DNA from: a bacterium
Lineage (GTDB): Bacteria > Joyebacterota > Joyebacteria > Joyebacterales > Joyebacteraceae
Length of the DNA: 64,000 nucleotides
Direction of reading: 5' to 3'
NCBI GenBank assembly: GCA_025782395.1
Contig: JALGZD010000161.1
Span: 62,001 to 126,000, forward strand
The notes under the pieces were generated by a model. That model worked only from the letters and a program-made list of their open reading frames with translations, did not search any database and was not told the DNA's origin. How positions within the stretch are numbered: the first letter of the stretch is position 1; every line of letters starts with the position of its first letter. The position numbers and the translations under genes are program-made. Positions 59,846 to 64,000 of the stretch are shown here, one piece after another.

Positions 59846-61078
59846 ATGAAGGGGACAATCATAGCGATGGTGGTTCTGATCGCTCTTTTCGCGGGGACGG
59901 CCTGCGCGCAGAAGAGCGTTCAGGAGCTCACTGCGGCCAGAATGCCGGACTCAGCGCGCGAGGCCCAGGAGCCGGTTCTGCGGTCAGTGGCCATCGGAGA
60001 AGCCGGCAGCTCTGTCCGGGAGCGGAACCGCCTGACGACGAACGTCGCGTATCCCGGCGCTCCGAGTGCCGACGATCTCGGTTTCCGTGATCCACCGTGC
60101 GAGCTCGAGTGTGATCCCTGTGCCTACACTGAGGGCGAGGAACCCTGCTACGATGGCTACGTCGACGTTTTCAACAGTGGATGCAACAATCCCGCCGAAT
60201 CCTTCTCTCATATCGACCCGGCCTACGGCAGGATCACGATGTGTGGTCTGAGCGGCACATATGTGTCGGGCGGGAACTCCTACCGCGACACCGACTGGTA
60301 CGAGATCGTGCTGACCGAGTCGCGTGAGATAGAGTTCTGCTGCACGGCTGAGTTCCCGCTCCAGATGTTCATCATCGATGGGATCCTGGGCTGCAGCGAC
60401 TACGACGTCCTCGAGAACCTGCCGGTAGACGAGTGTACCGAGGGCTGTATCACGATAACCATCGGTCCGGGGACGTTCTGGCTGTGGGTCGGGCCGCAGG
60501 TCTTCGAGGGGCTCGCTTGCGATCTCGACTACATCATGACGATCGACGGCTACTACGCCGATGACTGCGTTCTGGACTGTCCGGGAGGCGCCGAGATTGA
60601 GGGTGAACCGGAGTGCGGACCCGGCTATGTGGACCACTTCAACGGCGGCTGCAATTCGCATCCGGAGGTCTTCTCGTCTCTGGTGCCAAGCGCATCTACC
60701 ATATGGGTGTGTGGAAAGAGCGGTGTCCACTCCAGTCCTGGAGGGTTGTGTTACAGGGACACGGACTGGTACGAGATCGTCCTCGACGAGCCGCGCGAGA
60801 TCGAGTTCTGTGCGGCGGCCGAGTTTCCCGTTCAGACGTTTCTGATCGTACCCGACCCGGATTGCACCAATCCCGTGATCATCGACGAGCAGTTCGGAGG
60901 CTCCTGCGAAGATATCTGCATGACCCAAGTGCTCGATCCAGGTACATACTGGCTCTGGATCGGACCATCGTACTGGTTGCCGACCGACTGTGATCGCAGG
61001 TACATCATGACCGTCAGCGGCTACACGACGCCGGTCGAACGCACGAGCTGGGGGATGATCAAGGGGCTCTACCGGTAG
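59846..61078 (+). CDS. Cys-rich secreted duplicated-domain protein with the WGxIKxxYR tag
   Basis: A 410-residue exported protein, ATG 59846 behind GGGAGG. The signal peptide is cut near G-T-A-C-A|Q. After a linker, two homologous halves (about residues 90-240 and 250-395) each carry G-Y-V-D-x-F-N-x-G-C-N, then S-Y/C-Y-R-D-T-D-W-Y-E-I-V-L, R-E-I-E-F-C, and G-T-F/Y-W-L-W-I/V-G-P, with many paired Cys suggesting disulfides. They resemble pre-peptidase C-terminal beta-sandwiches of secreted proteases, but no protease is attached. It ends P-V-E-R-T-S-W-G-M-I-K-G-L-Y-R, the shared tag. Confidence 0.87.
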   Translation: MKGTIIAMVVLIALFAGTACAQKSVQELTAARMPDSAREAQEPVLRSVAIGEAGSSVRERNRLTTNVAYPGAPSADDLGFRDPPCELECDPCAYTEGEEPCYDGYVDVFNSGCNNPAESFSHIDPAYGRITMCGLSGTYVSGGNSYRDTDWYEIVLTESREIEFCCTAEFPLQMFIIDGILGCSDYDVLENLPVDECTEGCITITIGPGTFWLWVGPQVFEGLACDLDYIMTIDGYYADDCVLDCPGGAEIEGEPECGPGYVDHFNGGCNSHPEVFSSLVPSASTIWVCGKSGVHSSPGGLCYRDTDWYEIVLDEPREIEFCAAAEFPVQTFLIVPDPDCTNPVIIDEQFGGSCEDICMTQVLDPGTYWLWIGPSYWLPTDCDRRYIMTVSGYTTPVERTSWGMIKGLYR

Positions 61079-61160
61079 CTGGCGACGGCCACGACTGCCA
61101 GCCGCGCTTCCTTGGCCGAACGCGTGACACCGGCCGTTCGTACGACTGTCCGTCCCGTAT

Positions 61161-61190
61161 CGGGGCCGATCCCGCATGGGGTCGGCCCCG
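61161..61190 (+). terminator. Intrinsic terminator after the duplicated-domain tagged gene
   Basis: CGGGGCCGATCCC pairs with GGGGTCGGCCCCG around GCAT. It lies about 80 bp after the stop and 30 bp before purD. Confidence 0.75.
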
Positions 61191-61221
61191 TTCGACTGGC
61201 GCTTCCCTGGAAGGCAGAGAA

Positions 61222-62532
61222 ATGAAGATTCTCGTAGTAGGTGGAGGAGGCCGCGAGCACGCGCTGGTCTGGAAGCTCGCACAGAGCCCGACGGTGACCG
61301 ACATCATTGCAGCGCCCGGCAACGCCGGGATCGCAGAGCTCGCGCGGTGTCTACCGGTGCCGGCCGATGATATCGAAGGGCTTGTTCGCCTGGCATCGGA
61401 GGAGCGTTGCGATCTCACCGTTGTCGGGCCTGAGATCCCGCTGACAATGGGAATCGCCGACAGGTTCGCCGATGAGAGACTTGCCGTCTTCGGTCCGTCG
61501 AAGTCAGCCGCCCGCCTTGAAGGAAGCAAGTGGTTTGCGAAGGAACTCATGCTGCGTGCCGGCATCCCGACTGCACGCGCCTGGGCGACCACGAGCCGGG
61601 GCGAGGCGGTTTCCCACGTTCGCGAACTCGGAGCCCCCGTCGTGATCAAGGCCGATGGGCTGGCCGCCGGCAAAGGCGTCATGATAGCCGCGAGCGAGGA
61701 CGAAGCTCTTGCAGCGATAGATGCCGTGCTTACCGAAGGGCGGTTCGGCGGGGCCGGTTCCCGCGTCCTGGTTGAGGAGCACCTTGAGGGAGAGGAGGCG
61801 TCGATACTGGCCTTCACTGACGGGCGCAGCATCGCATCGGTCGTTCCCTCGCAGGACCACAAGCGGGCGCTTGATGGAGACGGGGGACCGAACACGGGAG
61901 GGATGGGCGCGTACGCGCCGGCACCTGTCGTGGACAAACGCATGTTGGCCGAGATCGAGCGCGACGTTGTCACTGCAGCAGTCCGCACCCTCGCCGAGGA
62001 GTATGACACGGAGTACCGCGGCGTCCTCTATGCGGGACTCATGATCACCGAGGATGGGCCCAAGGTGCTCGAGTTCAACTGCCGCTTCGGCGACCCGGAA
62101 ACGCAAGTAGTCCTCCCGCTTCTCGACGGTGATCTGGCCGAGATTATGATGTCGGTCGCCACGGGCGAACTTGATCCATCCTGCGTTGGGGCGACGGGTG
62201 AGTCCGCTGCCTGTGTCGTCATGGCCTCCGGTGGGTATCCCGGTGCGTACGGGAAAGGGAAACCGATCAGTGGTCTGGCAGTCGCCGGCGCCATGGAGGG
62301 TGTCGTCGTATTCCATGCAGGAACTGCCGACAGTGATGGTGCGACGGTGACGGCGGGCGGTCGTGTGCTGGGCATCACCGGCACCGGCCCGACTCTGCCC
62401 GCTGCGCTCAACCGCGCGTATACAGGTGTCACTGCAATCAGCTTTGATGATGCGCACTACAGGACTGACATAGGGTACCGCGCACTCGAGAAGGTAGGGG
62501 ATGCAAAGGTTGGTGGGAGGGACGACGCGTGA
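61222..62532 (+). CDS. purD: Phosphoribosylamine-glycine ligase PurD
   Basis: A 436-residue ATP-grasp enzyme that joins glycine to phosphoribosylamine in purine synthesis. It shows V-V-G-G-G-G-R-E-H-A-L (residues 4-14), G-P-E-I-P-L, P-S-K-S-A-A-R-L-E-G-S-K, K-A-D-G-L-A-A-G-K-G-V (ATP loop), Q-D-H-K-R-A-L-D-G-D-G-G-P-N-T-G-G-M-G-A-Y, and F-N-C-R-F-G-D-P-E-T-Q, the metal- and ATP-binding motif. The GTG start of the next gene overlaps its stop by 4 bp. Confidence 0.97.
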   Translation: MKILVVGGGGREHALVWKLAQSPTVTDIIAAPGNAGIAELARCLPVPADDIEGLVRLASEERCDLTVVGPEIPLTMGIADRFADERLAVFGPSKSAARLEGSKWFAKELMLRAGIPTARAWATTSRGEAVSHVRELGAPVVIKADGLAAGKGVMIAASEDEALAAIDAVLTEGRFGGAGSRVLVEEHLEGEEASILAFTDGRSIASVVPSQDHKRALDGDGGPNTGGMGAYAPAPVVDKRMLAEIERDVVTAAVRTLAEEYDTEYRGVLYAGLMITEDGPKVLEFNCRFGDPETQVVLPLLDGDLAEIMMSVATGELDPSCVGATGESAACVVMASGGYPGAYGKGKPISGLAVAGAMEGVVVFHAGTADSDGATVTAGGRVLGITGTGPTLPAALNRAYTGVTAISFDDAHYRTDIGYRALEKVGDAKVGGRDDA

Positions 62533-63167
62533 AGGAGATTGACCTTACTCAAGGAAGTGATGAGACGACCAGGGACCTCCTCAGGCCGGCCGCGCTCGCG
62601 ATCAAGGACGGGGCACTGGTAGTGCTACCCACGATGACGTACTACGCTCTCTGCGCCGATGCGCTCAATCCGGATGCAGTCCGGAGGGTGTTCCGGGCAA
62701 AGGAGAGAGATGCCTCCAAGCCACTCATCGCCCTTGTGGATTCCTTTGAGATGGCGAAGCCGCTCGTCAACGACATACCTCCGTCCGTCAGAGAACTGGA
62801 GTGGAAGCTGGGGAGCAGGGGAATCACCTACGTGCTTCAAGCGTCGGACAAACTTCCGGAGGAACTGACCGCCGGCACCGGCACGGTCGCCGTCAGGTTT
62901 GAACGCAACGAGGTGGTTCAGGAAGTCCTGGCTCTGATCGGTCAGCCGATCACGGCTCCGAGCGCGAATATCGAGGGACGTGAACCCCCACGGAATGTGG
63001 ACGAAGCCGTGGCACAGCTCCGCGACTGGATCGAAGTTGCTGTAAGGTGGTACCCATCGGGGGCAGTGGCGCCGACCACCGTTGTAGACCTCACGACCTC
63101 ATCGCCGACCGTGCTCAGGGAGGGCACTGTGTCGGTGGCCGATGTACGGGCTGTGCTCGGCTCGTAG
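62529..63167 (+). CDS. Threonylcarbamoyl-AMP synthase (Sua5/YciO/YrdC family)
   Basis: A 212-residue protein starting at GTG 62529, inside the purD stop. It has the YrdC fold: G-A-L-V-V-L-P-T-M-T-Y-Y-A-L-C-A-D, then F-R-A-K-E-R-D-A-S-K-P-L, V-A-V-R-F (in place of V-G-V-R), and S-A-N-I-E-G. It forms the carbamoyl donor for t6A37 in tRNAs. The usual strict P-T-x-T-x-Y-G-L reads P-T-M-T-Y-Y-A-L here, so it may belong to the YciO branch. It is followed by a phosphatase and rpiB, an order also seen in Firmicutes (ywlC-ywlE-ywlF). Confidence 0.88.
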   Translation: MKEIDLTQGSDETTRDLLRPAALAIKDGALVVLPTMTYYALCADALNPDAVRRVFRAKERDASKPLIALVDSFEMAKPLVNDIPPSVRELEWKLGSRGITYVLQASDKLPEELTAGTGTVAVRFERNEVVQEVLALIGQPITAPSANIEGREPPRNVDEAVAQLRDWIEVAVRWYPSGAVAPTTVVDLTTSSPTVLREGTVSVADVRAVLGS

Positions 63168-63262
63168 AGGCGTACCCGTGGGCGTACCCGCGGGACTCGG
63201 CGGGCGTACCCGCGGGACTCGGCGGGCGTACCCGCGGGACTCGGCGGGCGTACCCGCGGGCG
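63168..63262. repeat. Four-plus 22-bp tandem repeats directly after the Sua5-family stop codon
   Basis: GGCGTACCCGCGGGACTCGG units start at 63181, 63203, 63225 and 63247, with partial copies just before and at the end. The array begins one base past the TAG (63165-63167). Confidence 0.95.
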
Positions 63263-63289
63263 GCCGCTTCCCTTTTCGGCTCTCAGCGG

Positions 63290-63318
63290 TTGACTAGCTG
63301 CTTTCTCCTGCCTAGACT
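63290..63318 (+). promoter_or_regulatory. Sigma-70-type promoter of the phosphatase gene
   Basis: TTGACT (63290-63295) and TAGACT (63313-63318) are spaced by 17 bp, about 30 bp before ATG 63349. Confidence 0.7.
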
Positions 63319-63348
63319 CTAAGCCTATCCTTGCATTGAGAGGAATTG

Positions 63349-63819
63349 ATGGCTCTGTCCGTTCTACTCGTTTGCACGGGCAACTCGTGCCGGAGCGCGA
63401 TGGCCGAGGGGATGCTGCGTGAGATGCTCCCCGGGGATCATCTGGACGATGTTGAGGTGCGCTCCGTCGGGACAGCCAATCTGGAAGGCATGCCGCCGAC
63501 GGACCATGCAATCTCGGTGACGCTCCATCACGGCGTGGACATCTCGGCGCACCGCTCGAGCGGTCTCACGCGTCTCGCGCTGGAGCAGGCGGACCTTGTT
63601 CTGGTCATGACCGCGATCCATCGGGAACTCATCATCGAGCTGGATCCGACGGCGGCCGATCGTACGTTCCTGCTCTCGGACTACGCTGATGGTTCGGACA
63701 TCGATGTTCCTGATCCTATCGGCGGCTCGGTAGAGGAATATGAGGTGGTGTTCGACATGCTCGATGGCTACCTGCGAAGCTCACTTCCGAAACTGCTGGA
63801 ACTCGCCGGGAAGACGTAG
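63349..63819 (+). CDS. Low-molecular-weight protein phosphatase
   Basis: A 156-residue enzyme, ATG 63349 after GAGAGGA. The P-loop C-T-G-N-S-C-R-S (residues 8-15) has the C-x5-R-S signature, and D-V-P-D-P-I-G-G near residue 123 carries the general-acid Asp. The family includes protein tyrosine and arginine phosphatases (YwlE) and arsenate reductases. The adjacent Sua5-family gene and rpiB, as in the ywlC-ywlE-ywlF order, favour a YwlE-like protein phosphatase; the second Thr-for-Ile residue that sets arginine specificity was not judged. Confidence 0.9.
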   Translation: MALSVLLVCTGNSCRSAMAEGMLREMLPGDHLDDVEVRSVGTANLEGMPPTDHAISVTLHHGVDISAHRSSGLTRLALEQADLVLVMTAIHRELIIELDPTAADRTFLLSDYADGSDIDVPDPIGGSVEEYEVVFDMLDGYLRSSLPKLLELAGKT

Positions 63820-63839
63820 AGAGCTACGGGGAGGGGGAC

Positions 63840-64000
63840 GTGCACGCTATGACAATCGCGATGGGATCCGATCACGCGGGGTTCAGCATCAAGACGGTCG
63901 TGAAGAACCATCTGACGTCGCTCGGTATGGATGTGAGAGATCACGGCACCGACAGCGAGGAAGCCGTTGACTACGCAGACTACGGCGTCCCCGCCGCGCG
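63840..64000 (+). CDS. rpiB: Ribose-5-phosphate isomerase B (5' part, cut by the window edge)
   Basis: The first 53 residues of a RpiB protein. I start at GTG 63840, five bases after GGAGG; an in-frame ATG at 63849 is the alternative. I-A-M-G-S-D-H-A-G-F (DHAGF being the RpiB/LacA hallmark), K-N-H-L, D-V-R-D-H-G-T-D-S and V-D-Y-A-D-Y-G are all present. It interconverts ribose 5-phosphate and ribulose 5-phosphate in the cytoplasm. It is 20 bp downstream of the phosphatase gene, in the same direction. Confidence 0.9.
   Translation, partial: MHAMTIAMGSDHAGFSIKTVVKNHLTSLGMDVRDHGTDSEEAVDYADYGVPAA

Noticed and set aside
63168-63262. CRISPR array
   Set aside because: The 22-bp units are contiguous with no distinct spacers and no cas genes lie nearby; it is a simple tandem repeat.

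Overview
The window is high-GC bacterial chromosome, continuous and densely coded on both strands. No insertion sequence, phage, plasmid or CRISPR signature was seen. The cell is Gram-negative: it has outer-membrane barrels, a TonB-dependent receptor, lipoproteins and many signal peptides. PorV/PorQ-like barrels, a gingipain-type C25 protein and a giant repeat protein with FlgD-Ig-like C-terminal domains, a GWxTD protein and a PEP-CTERM protein together suggest an uncultured relative of the FCB superphylum (Eisenbacteria or Krumholzibacteria type). No rRNA is present, so this placement is inference.

Layout. 1-1777: truncated secreted fibronectin-III repeat protein (-). 1879-4920: sugar ABC importer, two permeases and a lipoprotein binding protein, without its ATPase. 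5222-6442: membrane-anchored LysM-like protein. 6581-8505: hflC/hflK. 8892-13054: PEP-CTERM protein, plsY, GWxTD protein and the first protein with a conserved C-terminal W-G-x-I-K-x-x-Y-R tag. 13193-20389: C25 peptidase-like protein, a thioesterase/DUF2007 pair and two divergent tagged proteins. 20499-26418: an in-frame fusion of a membrane permease-like domain to a TonB-dependent receptor, a barrel, mnmA and a nucleotidyltransferase. 26537-29247: an atypical response regulator, about 1 kb without an evident gene, and two ferritin-like proteins. 29413-34725: secreted GH13 enzyme and the tldD/pmbA pair. 34958-38085: three-gene set of a ParA ATPase fused to a glycogen-binding domain, a MinD-like ATPase and a degenerate nuclease-fold protein. 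38290-44147: sigma-like factor, lipoproteins, transglutaminase-like protein and an XRE-cupin regulator. 44208-51801: two PorV/FadL-like barrels flanking a 1677-residue carboxypeptidase-regulatory-repeat protein. 52109-54772: murJ and galE. 54910-55090: tRNA-Phe and tRNA-Thr. 55396-61078: three more tagged proteins and an ECF sigma/anti-sigma pair. 61222-64000: purD, sua5, a low-molecular-weight phosphatase and the start of rpiB.

Themes. Secretion and the cell surface dominate. Three different kinds of C-terminal signature occur among exported proteins: one PEP-CTERM, two FlgD-Ig-like domains, and a short tag ending exactly at the C-terminus of six otherwise dissimilar signal-peptide proteins. 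Alpha-glucan handling is a second theme: the sugar importer, the GH13 enzyme, starch-binding-like folds in two tagged proteins and the ParA-CBM fusion. A third pattern is in the DNA itself: short imperfect tandem duplications (16-37 bp units) sit on or just after the stop codons of about nine genes. Many transcription units have near-consensus sigma-70 promoters (TTGACN, 17-bp spacer, TANNNT) and GC-rich hairpin terminators.
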